A stretch of 64,000 nt of DNA from Labedaea rhizosphaerae (GCF_004362825.1 NZ_SNXZ01000002.1:801365-865364), one strand, 5' to 3'. Positions 26,287 to 35,412 are shown, counted from the first letter of the stretch. A program made the numbers and translations. Notes: generated from the sequence alone by a model not told the origin.

Positions 26287-26745
26287 ATGGGGGTACTCGT
26301 GCTCAACGCGGGCATGGAACCGCTGCACACCGTGTCCGTGCCGCACGCGGTGCGGATGCTGATGCGCAACGTGGCCGAGATCCACGAGGCCGAAACCGGC
26401 TCCAAGTTCGGTCACTTCCCGCTGCCCAAGGTCGTCCGCCTCGTCCGCTACGTCGTGATGCAGTGGCGCTACAAGCACCCGCCGCGGTGGTCCAGACGCG
26501 GGGTGCTGCGCCGTGACGACTTCAAGTGTGCGTACTGCGGCAAGCACGCCGACACCGTCGACCACGTCGTCCCGCTCTCGCGCGGTGGTGAGCGGACCAG
26601 CTGGCTGAACACCGTCGCCTGCTGCGGTGGCAGCTCGCGCAGCTGCAACGCCCGCAAGGCCAACCGGCTGCCCGCCGAGGCCGGCATGCACCTGCGCGTG
26701 AAGCCGCGCGTGCCGGCGTGGACCGAGGTCTACGGCCCGGCGTGA
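26287..26745 (+). CDS. HNH endonuclease (actinobacterial McrA-like)
   Basis: 152 residues. ATG 26287 (MGVLVLNAGMEPLHTV) has GGGAGG 8 nt upstream and is preferred over an in-frame ATG at 26233. The HNH core is CAYCGKHADTVDHVVPLSRGG with its paired cysteines, followed by SWLNTVACCGG...CNARKANR. The final CxxC-like knuckle has four extra residues (SSRS) compared with the usual NTVAACGGCN layout. Such genes are widespread single-copy genes in actinobacteria; a DNA-processing or phage-defence role is suggested, but the substrate is unknown. Confidence 0.9.
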   Translation: MGVLVLNAGMEPLHTVSVPHAVRMLMRNVAEIHEAETGSKFGHFPLPKVVRLVRYVVMQWRYKHPPRWSRRGVLRRDDFKCAYCGKHADTVDHVVPLSRGGERTSWLNTVACCGGSSRSCNARKANRLPAEAGMHLRVKPRVPAWTEVYGPA

Positions 26746-26749
26746 CGAA

Positions 26750-26784
26750 GGCTCCCGGCCCGCCACCACCGCGGGTCGGGAGCC
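26750..26784. terminator. Shared bidirectional terminator after HNH and VOC genes
   Basis: GGCTCCCGGCCCGC (26750-26763) pairs with GCGGGTCGGGAGCC (26771-26784), 14 bp with one G-T pair, across a 7-nt loop. It lies between convergent genes and can serve both. Confidence 0.7.
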
Positions 26785-26793
26785 GTCCGGCCG

Positions 26794-27177
26794 TCAGTCC
26801 CGGCGGATCTCCTGCAGCGACCAGCCGTTGCCGTCCGGGTCGGTGAAGAACGCGAAGCGCGAGCCCGGCGCGCCCTCCGGGCCCAGCTGCTGCACGTCGC
26901 TGATCGGCACGCCGCGACCGGCCAGCTCGGCCCGCGCCGCGTCGATGTCCGACACCACGAGCTGCGGGCCCTTGGTGCTGCCGGGCTCGCCGAGGGGCAT
27001 GCCCTCGCCGATCACCACCGAGCAGGGCGAGCCGGGCGGCGTCAGCTGCACCACCCGCATGCCCGGGCCGGGCGCGATGTCGTGGTCGAGCCCGAAGCCG
27101 ACCTTGTCCACGTAGAACTCCTTGGCCCGGTCCACGTCGGAGACCGGGATGCCGATGACTTCGAGTCGCATCTCCAT
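26794..27177 (-). CDS. VOC-superfamily (glyoxalase/bleomycin-resistance) protein
   Basis: 127 residues with two paired beta-alpha-beta-beta-beta units: EVIGIPVSDVDRAKEFYVDKVGFGLD at the front and FFTDPDGNGWSLQEI at the end, the usual VOC ending whose Glu is a metal ligand. The substrate is not deducible. ATG 27177 (MEMRLEV) is the longest start and a second ATG lies two codons on. It converges on the HNH gene and shares its terminator. The family includes glyoxalase I, dioxygenases and antibiotic-binding proteins. Confidence 0.88.
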   Translation of the reverse strand: MEMRLEVIGIPVSDVDRAKEFYVDKVGFGLDHDIAPGPGMRVVQLTPPGSPCSVVIGEGMPLGEPGSTKGPQLVVSDIDAARAELAGRGVPISDVQQLGPEGAPGSRFAFFTDPDGNGWSLQEIRRD

Positions 27178-27283
27178 GGGCGCATCGTGTCAAGCGAACG
27201 GCCCGCGAACCAGGACATTTCGGTCCCGTGTCCCCTCGGCTCCGCGATCTCCATGCCGTAGCCCGGTGCCGTAGTTTCGTGCC

Positions 27284-27865
27284 GTGACTGATTTCGTGAT
27301 CACCGACGACCTGGCCCGGGCGTCCGCCGCGATGACCGAACTGCTGGACCGGATCGCGCGCGACCAGTGGGACGCACCGACCCCCTGCACCGAGTGGACC
27401 GTGCGGGACGTCGTCGGCCACCTCGTCGGCGCGAACCTCGGGTTCGTCGCGATGATCGAGGGAGACCCGCCGCCCGATCGCGACGCCGATCACCTCGGCG
27501 ACGACCCGGCCGAGGCGTGGCGTCGCGCGGCGGCCGCGTTGCAGGAGGTCGTGACGCGGCCCGGCACCCTCGACAAGACGCAGGAATCGCCGCTGGGCGT
27601 CACGACGGCCCGCGAACGGATGCGGTGGCGCATCGCGGACCTGCTGACCCACGCCTGGGACCTGGGCCAGGCCACCGGCATCGCGCCGAACCTGCCGGAC
27701 GAACTCGTCGAGCAGGCGCTGGAGTTCGCCCGGCAGCAGTTGCCGAACCAGTCTCGTGGCGGGCGGTTCGGCCGGCCACAACCGATCGACGACGACGCAC
27801 CCGCACTCGACCGGCTGGCGGCGTTCACCGGCCGGCGGGTGCCGTGGACGCGACCGGCGCCGTGA
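27284..27865 (+). CDS. DinB-like maleylpyruvate-isomerase-family protein (TIGR03086)
   Basis: 193 residues from GTG 27284. The DinB-like four-helix fold is marked by LLDRIARDQWDAPTPCTEWTVRDVVGHLVGANLGF and DLLTHAWDLGQATGI, which supply the metal-binding His residues. Members use mycothiol or act as thiol-dependent S-transferases in actinobacteria. The stop overlaps the start of the next gene (GTGA), so the two are coupled. The product is probably cytoplasmic; the substrate cannot be named. Confidence 0.88.
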   Translation: MTDFVITDDLARASAAMTELLDRIARDQWDAPTPCTEWTVRDVVGHLVGANLGFVAMIEGDPPPDRDADHLGDDPAEAWRRAAAALQEVVTRPGTLDKTQESPLGVTTARERMRWRIADLLTHAWDLGQATGIAPNLPDELVEQALEFARQQLPNQSRGGRFGRPQPIDDDAPALDRLAAFTGRRVPWTRPAP

Positions 27866-29547
27866 ACACCCTGAACACCGTGAGCACCGCAAGCGCCGAC
27901 GAGCGGCTCCGGGCGCTCTACACCGAGGAATGGGACTGGCGGGTCGAGCAGTTCGGCCGCCAGGTCTTCGACGCCACCGGCCCGGTCGACGCCTTCCTGC
28001 CGGACGTCGGCGAGGAGGCCCGCGCGGCCCGGCGGCGGCGCTGGCAGTCCACTGTGGACCAGGTGACGGCCATCCCGGACGCGCACCTCTCCCCCGCCGA
28101 GCAGACGAACAAGGCGGTCTACCTCGATCAGCTGCGGACCCTGCTCGACCAGGAGGCGTTCCACTGCGAGCAGTGGCCGGCCAACGCCGACACGGCGTTC
28201 TGGAGCCGCGTGAGCGGCCGCGCCGCCCGGGTCCTGCGCACGGACGCCGAACGCGAGGCGTACCTGGCGCAGCTGGCCGACCTCCCGCGCCACTTCGCCC
28301 AGCAGATCGCCAACATGCGGGCCGGCGTCGCGCGCGGGTTCGGCCCGGCGAAGATCACCATGCGGGGCCGGGACGCCACCATCCGCAGCGTGGCACAGGC
28401 CTCGTCGGCCGAGGAAACGGTGTTCTACAAGGCATTCGCCGGTTCCCCGCAGGCGATCCTCGATGCGGCGAAGCGCACCGTCACCGACGCGGTGATGCCC
28501 GCCTACGCGGGCCTGCTCGAGTTCTACCTCGGCGAATACCTGCCCGCGTTGCCCGAGGGCATCGCCGCGTCGGACCTGCCCGATGGCCGCGAGTTCTACC
28601 GCGCCCAACTGCGCGAGTACACGACCACGACGCTCGGCCCCGAGGAGATCTTCGAACTGGGCCTGGCCGAGGTCGCGCGGATCCGCACCGAGATGGACGA
28701 GATCGTCCGCGCCACCGGGTTCGCCGACCTGCCCGCGCTGCTGCACCACCTGCGCACCGACCCGTCGTTCTACGCCACGACCCCGCAGGAACTCCTGCGC
28801 GCCGCCGCGTGGCACGCGAAGGAGTTCGACGGCGTGGTGCACGACTACTTCGGCCGGGTGCCGCGGATGCGCTTCGGCATCGAGGAACCACCGGCCGACC
28901 TCGCGCCGTTCTACACGTTCGGCCGCGGCGGCGCCGGTCGCTATGTCGTGAACACCTACGACCTGAAGTCGCGACCGCTCTACTCGCTGCCGTCGCTGAC
29001 CCTGCACGAGGCGGCGCCCGGGCACGCGTTCCAGATCCCGTTCGCCATGGAGCAGGAGCACCTGCCGCAGTTCCGGCGCCACGTCTACCTCTCCGCCTAC
29101 GGCGAAGGCTGGGCGCTCTACGCCGAGCGGCTCGGCGTGGAGATGGGCATGTACCACGGCCCGTTCGAGGTCATGGGCATGCTGAGCTTCCAGATGTGGC
29201 GCGCGGCCCGGCTGGTGGTCGACCCGGGGATCCACGCGCTGGGCTGGTCGCGTGAACGGGCGCGGCAGTTCCTGCGCGACAACACCGCGATCGCCGAGCA
29301 CGAGATCGGCACCGAGATCGACCGCTACATCGCCTGGCCCGGCCAGGCGACCGCCTACCACCTCGGCCAGCTGTGCATCCTCGACGCGCGCCGCAAGGCC
29401 GAGGCCGCCCTCGGCGGCCGCTTCGACCTGCGCGCGTTCCACGACCAGGTGCTGAGCCTGGGCAGCGTCCCACTGACCGTGCTCACCGCCGAGGTGGACC
29501 GGTTCATCGAGCGTGGCGGCCGCTCGCCGTTCTCGAACGACGCTTGA
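27862..29547 (+). CDS. DUF885 family protein (metallopeptidase-like)
   Basis: 561 residues. GTG 27862 overlaps the previous TGA (GTGA); GTG 27844 and 27880 are alternatives. A gluzincin-like motif HEAAPGH sits near residue 382, followed by EGWALYAERLG near 414, the pair seen in DUF885 proteins. The helix-rich body with ADERLRALYTEEWDWRVEQFGR at the start is typical. Members are predicted zinc carboxypeptidase-like enzymes with unknown substrates. There is no signal peptide, so it acts in the cytoplasm. Confidence 0.9.
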   Translation: MNTLNTVSTASADERLRALYTEEWDWRVEQFGRQVFDATGPVDAFLPDVGEEARAARRRRWQSTVDQVTAIPDAHLSPAEQTNKAVYLDQLRTLLDQEAFHCEQWPANADTAFWSRVSGRAARVLRTDAEREAYLAQLADLPRHFAQQIANMRAGVARGFGPAKITMRGRDATIRSVAQASSAEETVFYKAFAGSPQAILDAAKRTVTDAVMPAYAGLLEFYLGEYLPALPEGIAASDLPDGREFYRAQLREYTTTTLGPEEIFELGLAEVARIRTEMDEIVRATGFADLPALLHHLRTDPSFYATTPQELLRAAAWHAKEFDGVVHDYFGRVPRMRFGIEEPPADLAPFYTFGRGGAGRYVVNTYDLKSRPLYSLPSLTLHEAAPGHAFQIPFAMEQEHLPQFRRHVYLSAYGEGWALYAERLGVEMGMYHGPFEVMGMLSFQMWRAARLVVDPGIHALGWSRERARQFLRDNTAIAEHEIGTEIDRYIAWPGQATAYHLGQLCILDARRKAEAALGGRFDLRAFHDQVLSLGSVPLTVLTAEVDRFIERGGRSPFSNDA

Positions 29548-29553
29548 CCGCAG

Positions 29554-29575
29554 TTCTTGCAAGAACTTGCAGCAA
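29554..29575 (+). promoter_or_regulatory. Candidate MalR/LacI-type operator (TTCTTGCAAGAA and adjoining CTTGCAG)
   Basis: A perfect 12-bp palindrome TTCTTGCAAGAA (29554-29565) is followed at once by CTTGCAG. Streptomyces MalR sites are known to contain CTTGCAG-type repeats. It is 214 bp upstream of the sugar-binding-protein ATG, and the same CTTGCAAG core recurs next to the LacI gene. Confidence 0.55.
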
Positions 29576-29788
29576 CCGGCCATCAGTCGGCACCACCCAT
29601 GCCGTCGACGAGGTGACGACCGCAGGTCAGCACGCACTTAGGTGGGGAACCGTCTCACTACCCGCGCACGAAAGAGTTTGCTGACTCGGCCTTCACAGCG
29701 CGAGGCACCCTTGCTACCGTCTGCACCTGCCCAGTAGTGGCGCGTGAGCGGCGTCACAGGGCATCCCTCGAGCAAGGAGATCAGTTTC

Positions 29789-31087
29789 ATGCGCCGTGCT
29801 TTAGGCAGCGTTGCCGCGGCATCCGCACTCGCGCTCGCCCTCGCAGCGTGCGGCGGGAGCGACACCCCGACCGCGCAATCAACGCCCACAACCCAGGCCG
29901 TCGACCCCGCGACCGTCAAGGCCGACCTCACCTGGTGGGACACCTCGGACGCGACCAACGAGGCACCCGAGTTCAAGAAGCTGATCGCGCAGTTCAACAA
30001 GACGTACCCGAACGTCCACGTCAACTACCAGTCGGTGCCCTTCGGCGAGGCGCAGAACAAGTTCAAGAACGCCGCCAAGGCAAAGTCCGGCGCCCCGGAC
30101 ATCCTGCGCGCCGACGTCGGCTGGGTGTCGGAGTTCGCGTCGCTGGGCTACCTCTACAACCTCGACGACACCGAACTGGTGAAGGACCAGCAGGACTTCC
30201 TGCCGGTGCCGCTGGCCTCGACCAAGTTCAACGGCAAGACCTACGGCGTCCCGCAGGTCACCGACTCGCTTGCGTTGATGTACAACAAGAAGCTGCTCCA
30301 GCAGGCTGGTGTGCAGCCGCCGAAGACGTGGGACGAGATGGTCACCGCGTCGGCCACCATCAAGCAGAAGACCGGCAAGGACGGCACGTTCCTCAACCCG
30401 GCCGGCTACTACCTGCTGCCCTTCATCTACGGCGAGGGCGGGGACCTGGTCGACGCGCAGCAGAAGAAGATCGTGGTCAACGCGCCCGAGGCGGTGGCCG
30501 GGTCCAAGAAGGCCGCCGAGCTGGTCAAGAAGCCCGGCTTCACCAAGCCGCCGGCCACCGACGCCTACAACGCGATGATGACCGCGTTCAAGTCGGGCAA
30601 GGTCGCGATGATCGTCAACGGCCCGTGGGAGCTCAACAACATCAAGTCCGCCGACGGCTTCGGCGGCCTGGACAACCTGGGCCTCACCACGGTCCCGGCG
30701 GGCACCAAGAAGTCCGGCTCGCCGGTCGGCGGCCACGACTACGTGGTCTGGTCGGGCATGCCGCGGGAGAAGGCGGCCGCCGCCATCGCGTTCATCAAGT
30801 TCATGACCAGCGCCGACACCGAGGCCCAGGTCGCCAACGACATCGGCCTGCTGCCGCCGCGCGCCTCGGCGTACGCCAAGGTCACCAACCCGGTGATCGC
30901 CGAGTTCAAGCCGATGATGGACTCCGGCGTGGGCCGGGCGTGGATCCCCGAGGCGGGCCAGCTGTTCGCGCCGATGGACGAGGCCGCCACGAAGATCATG
31001 GTGCAGGGCGTGGACGCGCAGACCGCGCTCGACGGGGTCGCGAAGACCTACAAGTCCGAGGTCGTCCCCGACTACGCCGGCGGCTGA
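29789..31087 (+). CDS. Sugar ABC transporter substrate-binding lipoprotein (MalE-like)
   Basis: 432 residues. ATG 29789 follows AAGGAG by 9 nt. It has a lipoprotein signal with lipobox LALAAC and lipidated Cys at residue 21 (MRRALGSVAAASALALALAAC, without an Arg-Arg Tat core of full type). The mature part is typical of family-1 solute-binding proteins: LTWWDTSDATNEAPEFKKLIAQFNKTYP, then FKSGKVAMIVNGPWE and VGGHDYVVW. It captures an oligosaccharide outside the membrane and hands it to the two permeases that follow. Substrate unproven; maltose or a related alpha-glucan sugar is suggested by the operator. Confidence 0.92.
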   Translation: MRRALGSVAAASALALALAACGGSDTPTAQSTPTTQAVDPATVKADLTWWDTSDATNEAPEFKKLIAQFNKTYPNVHVNYQSVPFGEAQNKFKNAAKAKSGAPDILRADVGWVSEFASLGYLYNLDDTELVKDQQDFLPVPLASTKFNGKTYGVPQVTDSLALMYNKKLLQQAGVQPPKTWDEMVTASATIKQKTGKDGTFLNPAGYYLLPFIYGEGGDLVDAQQKKIVVNAPEAVAGSKKAAELVKKPGFTKPPATDAYNAMMTAFKSGKVAMIVNGPWELNNIKSADGFGGLDNLGLTTVPAGTKKSGSPVGGHDYVVWSGMPREKAAAAIAFIKFMTSADTEAQVANDIGLLPPRASAYAKVTNPVIAEFKPMMDSGVGRAWIPEAGQLFAPMDEAATKIMVQGVDAQTALDGVAKTYKSEVVPDYAGG

Positions 31088-31094
31088 CCCGGCG

Positions 31095-32114
31095 ATGACC
31101 ACCGTCACCGAAGCGGTGACCCCGCCGGCCCGCCCCAGCAAGGGGCGCGGCCGGCGGGCCTCGTCATCGCGCACGTCGCTCAGGACCGCCGTCGGCCGGC
31201 ACTGGTACGCGTGGGCCATGGTCACCCCGGTGGTGGTCGTGCTCGCCATCCTGGTGCTCTACCCGATGGTGCAGGCGATCTGGCTCTCGCTCACCAACAC
31301 GACCGAGGCCAACCAGGCGGAGCAGATCTGCCAGCTCTCCCTTGGTGGCGGCCAGGTCTGCACGCCGAACCCGAACCACGCCCACTTCGTCGGGCTCGAC
31401 AACTACGTCAAGCTGCTGACCGGCCAGATCGGCCGGTTCTGGTCGCAGTTCGGCATCACGCTGATCTGGACGTTCGCGTGCGTGATCTTCCACTACACGA
31501 TCGGGCTCGGCCTCGCGATGCTGCTCAACCGGCCGCTGCGCGGCCGTTCGGTCTACCGGATCGTGCTGATCCTGCCGTGGGCCGTGCCCGCGTTCGTGTC
31601 GGCCTTCGCGTGGAAGTTCATCTTCGACCGCGACGCCGGGCTGATCAACAAGCTGCTCGGCTCGACCAACGACTGGTTCGACTCGACACCCAAGGCGCTC
31701 ACCGCGGTGATCATCGTGAACGTGTGGCTCGGCGTGCCGTTCATGATGGTCGCGATCCTCGGTGGCCTGCAGTCGATCCCGGCCGAGCTCTACGAGGCCG
31801 CGTCGATCGACGGCGCGACGGCGTGGCAGCGGTTCACCAACGTGACGTTGCCGGGACTGCGTTCGGTCAGCGCGACGATCATCCTGCTGGGCACGATCTG
31901 GACGTTCAACATGTTCCCGATCATCTACATCGTGTCCCGCGGCGGCCCGGCCGGCGGCACCGAGATCCTCGTGACCGGCGCGTTCAAGGAAGCCTTCGAG
32001 GGCATCAGGAACTACTCGATCGCGGCGACGTACGGCGTGCTGATCCTGTCGGTCCTGATCGCGTACTCGGTGGGCTACCGGTACTTCCTCCGCAAGCAGG
32101 GTGAGGTCTGGTGA
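31095..32114 (+). CDS. Sugar ABC transporter permease (MalF-like)
   Basis: 339 residues with about six TM helices (VTPVVVVLAILVLYPMVQAIWLSL first). The EAA loop contacting the ATPase is YEAASIDGATAWQRFTNVTLP near residue 231. A loop of ~55 residues lies between TM1 and TM2, as in MalF-type subunits. It starts 7 nt after the binding-protein stop and its own stop overlaps the next start (GTGA), so the three genes are one operon. Confidence 0.93.
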   Translation: MTTVTEAVTPPARPSKGRGRRASSSRTSLRTAVGRHWYAWAMVTPVVVVLAILVLYPMVQAIWLSLTNTTEANQAEQICQLSLGGGQVCTPNPNHAHFVGLDNYVKLLTGQIGRFWSQFGITLIWTFACVIFHYTIGLGLAMLLNRPLRGRSVYRIVLILPWAVPAFVSAFAWKFIFDRDAGLINKLLGSTNDWFDSTPKALTAVIIVNVWLGVPFMMVAILGGLQSIPAELYEAASIDGATAWQRFTNVTLPGLRSVSATIILLGTIWTFNMFPIIYIVSRGGPAGGTEILVTGAFKEAFEGIRNYSIAATYGVLILSVLIAYSVGYRYFLRKQGEVW

Positions 32115-32974
32115 GCCAGGCAGTGCGTGGGCAGAAGGTCCACAAGCGACCGATCGGCAAGTCGCTGGCGTTGCACGCCGCGCTGATCGTGGCGAGCTTC
32201 ATCGCGGTGTTCCCGATCCTCTGGATCCTGCTGTCGTCGTTCAAACCCAAGCAGTGGATCCAGTCCGACGAGATCACACTGGTCAAGGAACCGACGCTAG
32301 CCAACTACTCGAACCTGTTGGGGAACACGGACTTCCTGCGCTGGTTCTGGAACTCCACGATCATCGCGGCGTTCACCATGATCATCGGCATCGCCATGGC
32401 CGCCTCGGCGGGGTACGCGATCTCGCGGTTCAACTTCCCGGGCAAGCGGCCGCTGATGTGGACCTTCCTGGTGACGCAGATGTTCCCGGTGGCCATCCTC
32501 ATCGTGCCGATCTACTCGATCATGGCGTCGCTGGAGCTGATCAACACGCCGACGTCGCTGGTGATCGCGTACTGCACGGTGGCGGTGCCGTTCTGCACGT
32601 GGATGCTGAAGGGCTACTTCGACACCATCCCCGCGGAGATCGACGAGGCCGGACGCGTCGACGGACTCGGCCCGTTCGGCACGTTCTGGCGGCTGATCCT
32701 GCCGCTGGCCCGGCCGGGTCTGGCGGTGACGGCGTTCTACACGTTCCTCACCGCGTGGGGCGAGGTCGCCTACGCCAGCGCGTTCCTCAACACCAACGAC
32801 CAGTTCACCCTCGCGTACGGGTTGCAGACGTTCGTGCCGCGACCGCCAGCGCTGCCGCTGTGGGACCTGCTGACCCCGGCGGCGGTGCTGATCACGATCC
32901 CGGCGGGCATCGTGTTCTTCTTCGCGCAGAAGCACTTGGTGGCCGGGTTGACCGCGGGTGGGACGAAGAGCTGA
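32111..32974 (+). CDS. Sugar ABC transporter permease (MalG-like)
   Basis: 287 residues from a GTG overlapping the MalF-like stop. It has six TM helices (LHAALIVASFIAVFPILWILLSSF first) and the EAA loop DEAGRVDGLGPFGTFWRLILP near residue 177. It pairs with the preceding permease. No ATPase gene follows. In actinobacteria such importers share a general ATPase (MsiK) encoded elsewhere, which is the likely case here. A strong terminator follows at once. Confidence 0.93.
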   Translation: MSQAVRGQKVHKRPIGKSLALHAALIVASFIAVFPILWILLSSFKPKQWIQSDEITLVKEPTLANYSNLLGNTDFLRWFWNSTIIAAFTMIIGIAMAASAGYAISRFNFPGKRPLMWTFLVTQMFPVAILIVPIYSIMASLELINTPTSLVIAYCTVAVPFCTWMLKGYFDTIPAEIDEAGRVDGLGPFGTFWRLILPLARPGLAVTAFYTFLTAWGEVAYASAFLNTNDQFTLAYGLQTFVPRPPALPLWDLLTPAAVLITIPAGIVFFFAQKHLVAGLTAGGTKS

Positions 32975-32978
32975 AGCC

Positions 32979-33017
32979 GGCGGAAAGCCCGTGTGCGGGG
33001 CACTCGGGCTTTCCGCC
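32979..33017. terminator. Bidirectional terminator between ABC operon and monooxygenase
   Basis: GGCGGAAAGCCCG (32979-32991) pairs perfectly with CGGGCTTTCCGCC (33005-33017) over 13 bp, with a 13-nt loop. It lies 4 nt after the permease stop and 8 nt before the convergent gene's stop, so it serves both. Confidence 0.85.
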
Positions 33018-33025
33018 GACACGGC

Positions 33026-34237
33026 CTACGACGTGGCGGACGACGCCGCGGCCCTGGAGTCCGGCACCCCGGCGTAGTCGGGCAGCTCGACGCCGTTGAT
33101 CGCGCGGTCGATCAGCGCGGTGAACGCGTCCATGTCCGGCTCGGCATCCGACCCCTCGTCCGATCCGGGGGCCCGGCTCTGCACGTGCAGCCGGCCGATC
33201 TCCTGGTTGGCCTCGACGAACGAGCGCATCCGCGCCTCGTAGCCGGCGAACCCGGCGGCCGGGTCCCAGTCGGCGGCGGCCAGCTCGCCGGCCAGCAGGT
33301 AGGCACCGACCAGGGCCAGCCCGGTGCCCGCCCCGGACATCGGCGACGCGCAGAACGCCGCGTCACCGATCAGCCCCACCCGCCCGTTCGACCAGCGGTC
33401 CATCACCACCTGCGCGACCTGGTCGAGGTAGAAGTCCGGGGTGTCGTCCAGGTGCGCGAGGATGCGCGGGCTCAACCAACCCAGGTCGGCCATCTGCGCC
33501 CGCAGCAAGCGCTTCTGCGCCTCGATGTCGCGGTGGTCGACCTCGAAGTCGGCCGCCGGGAAGGAGAACATGGCCATCGCCCGGGTGGCGTCCGGGATGG
33601 GTCGCAGTCCGGCCGAGCGCCCGGTCTCCTGTTCCTGGTAGTCGATCATCCAGCGGTCCAGCCCGAACTCGTTGGGCACGCTGTAGAAGGCCAGCACCAG
33701 CCCGAGGTGGCGGATGAACTGCTCACGCGGCCCGAAGACCATCGCGCGCAGTGCCGAGTGCAGCCCGTCGGCCCCGACCACCAGGTCGAAGCGCCGCCGC
33801 TCGCCGCTCGCGAAGGTCACGTCAACCCCGTCCGCCTCCTGCGTGAGCTCGGCGATCCGGTCGCCGAAGACGTAGTCGACACCGTCGCGGGTGTCGTCGT
33901 ACAGCACCTGGGACAGGTCTCCGCGCAGGATCTCGATGTCCGCGATGAACCCGTCGCCGCCGTCGTCCTCGGCGCTGAAGGTCTGCAGGATGTTCCCGTC
34001 GACATCCACGTAGTGCGCGCCGGCGGTGTCGGTGCGGGCCGCGCGCACCGCCGCGTCCAGCCCCATCCGCCCGATGACCTCCTTGGCCACCCCGCGTGCG
34101 TCCACCGCCTGACCACCGGGACGCAACCCCTCAGCCCGCTCCACCACGGTCACCTCGGCGCCCCGCCGGCTCAACCAATGCGCCAGCGCGGGCCCCGCGA
34201 TGCTTGCCCCAGACACCAATACCTTGTTACCGCTCAC
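33026..34237 (-). CDS. FAD-dependent aromatic-type monooxygenase (PHBH fold)
   Basis: 403 residues. It has an FAD-binding GxGxxG-type motif as VSGASIAGPALAHWL (residues 8-22), the DG motif GADGLHSALR near 157, and the GD motif GLIGDAAFCASPMSGAGT near 290. All three class A flavin monooxygenase fingerprints are present. The closest types are FAD-dependent oxidoreductases related to tetracycline-modifying and hydroxybenzoate hydroxylases. An alternative reading is tailoring of a secondary metabolite, but no biosynthetic cluster is seen beside it. Confidence 0.9.
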   Translation of the reverse strand: MSGNKVLVSGASIAGPALAHWLSRRGAEVTVVERAEGLRPGGQAVDARGVAKEVIGRMGLDAAVRAARTDTAGAHYVDVDGNILQTFSAEDDGGDGFIADIEILRGDLSQVLYDDTRDGVDYVFGDRIAELTQEADGVDVTFASGERRRFDLVVGADGLHSALRAMVFGPREQFIRHLGLVLAFYSVPNEFGLDRWMIDYQEQETGRSAGLRPIPDATRAMAMFSFPAADFEVDHRDIEAQKRLLRAQMADLGWLSPRILAHLDDTPDFYLDQVAQVVMDRWSNGRVGLIGDAAFCASPMSGAGTGLALVGAYLLAGELAAADWDPAAGFAGYEARMRSFVEANQEIGRLHVQSRAPGSDEGSDAEPDMDAFTALIDRAINGVELPDYAGVPDSRAAASSATS

Positions 34238-34256
34238 CGCGACCCCCAGTCGCTCA

Positions 34257-34274
34257 TCCGGATAGTGGTCCGGA
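34257..34274. promoter_or_regulatory. TCCGGA-N6-TCCGGA repeat upstream of the monooxygenase
   Basis: Two TCCGGA copies (34257-34262 and 34269-34274), each self-palindromic, lie 20-37 bp upstream of the monooxygenase start codon. They are a possible repressor site. Five CAGTGCSG-type repeats (about 34307-34359) fill the rest of the gap up to the LacI stop; their role is unknown. Confidence 0.35.
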
Positions 34275-34350
34275 GTGTACGGTCATGCACCGCCGCCAGG
34301 GCCATATCAGTGCGGTATCAGTGCCGTCCCAGTGCCGCCTCAATGACGTC

Positions 34351-35370
34351 TCAGTGCCGACGAGCGCCGGTCGAGCCCCGGACGACGAGTTCGGGCATGA
34401 ACACGAATTCCGAGTGCGGGGCCGGATTGCCGGTCAGCGCCTCCATCAGGGCGTTCACCGCGGCCTGGCCCATCGCCTCGACGGGCTGGCGGACGGTGGT
34501 CAGCGGTGGGTCGGCGAACACGATCAGCGGCGAGTCGTCGAAGCCGACCACCGACACGTCGGCGGGCACCCGCAGCCCGCGGCCACGCGCGGCACGGATC
34601 GCGCCGAACGCCATCAGGTCGCTGCCGCAGACGACCGCGGTGCAGCCGTCGTCGATCAGTTCGGTCGCCGCGGCCTGCCCACCCTCCACAGTGAACAGTG
34701 AGTGCCGCACCAGGTCCTCGGCGTCCACGTCGAGCAGCGCGCGCATCTGCTCGACGAAGCCGTCGATCTTGCGCTCCACCGGCACGAACCGGCGTGGCCC
34801 CACGGCAAGGCCGATCCGCTCGTGCCCCAGCTCCACGAGGTGCTTGACCGCGAGGTGCATGGCCGCCCGGTCGTCGGTGGAGACGAAGGGCGCCGAAACC
34901 TTCGGCGTGTAGCCGTTGATCATCACGAACGGCACGCCGCGCCCGGCGAGCGTGACGTAGCGGTCCATGCTCGCGGTCGTGTCGGCGTGCAGACCGGAGA
35001 CGTAGATGATCCCGTTGACGCCGCGGTCGACCAGCGTCTCGGTCAGTTCGTCCTCTGTGGACCCACCGGCGCTCTGCGTGCACAACACCGGCGTGTAGCC
35101 GCGGCTGGTCAGCACACGCTCGACCACCTGCGCGAACGCCGGGAAGATCGGGTTGGAGAGCTCCGGCGTGATCAACCCGACGAGCCCGGCGCTGCGGGCC
35201 CGCAACCGGACCGGCCGCTCGTACCCGAGCAGATCCAGGGCGGTGAGCACGCTCTGCCGGGTGCGCATCGACACACCCGGCTTGCCGTTGAGGACCCGGC
35301 TCACCGTGGCCTCGCTGACCCCGGCCTGGGCCGCGATGTCGGCGAGCCGCGCGGTCGATGCTTGTGCCAT
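34351..35370 (-). CDS. LacI-family transcriptional regulator
   Basis: 339 residues. The LacI HTH is at 8-28 (RLADIAAQAGVSEATVSRVLNG), then the hinge and a periplasmic-binding-like sensor (LVGLITPELSNPIFPAFAQVVE; VVGFDDSPLIVFADPPLTTVRQP). ATG 35370 has GAGGAAGGGACCGGT upstream. The sugar ABC operon lies 2.2 kb away, and both upstream regions carry CTTGCAAG, so this is the probable MalR-type regulator of that operon and of itself. The ligand is unknown. Confidence 0.93.
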   Translation of the reverse strand: MAQASTARLADIAAQAGVSEATVSRVLNGKPGVSMRTRQSVLTALDLLGYERPVRLRARSAGLVGLITPELSNPIFPAFAQVVERVLTSRGYTPVLCTQSAGGSTEDELTETLVDRGVNGIIYVSGLHADTTASMDRYVTLAGRGVPFVMINGYTPKVSAPFVSTDDRAAMHLAVKHLVELGHERIGLAVGPRRFVPVERKIDGFVEQMRALLDVDAEDLVRHSLFTVEGGQAAATELIDDGCTAVVCGSDLMAFGAIRAARGRGLRVPADVSVVGFDDSPLIVFADPPLTTVRQPVEAMGQAAVNALMEALTGNPAPHSEFVFMPELVVRGSTGARRH

Positions 35371-35412
35371 ACCGGTCCCTTCCTCCCTCGTGACGATACC
35401 TGGTTGGAAGGG

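Noticed and set aside
27490-29637. A 715-residue minus-strand frame opposite the DUF885 gene
   Set aside because: Antisense shadow; DUF885 motifs HEAAPGH and EGWALYAE are on the plus strand.
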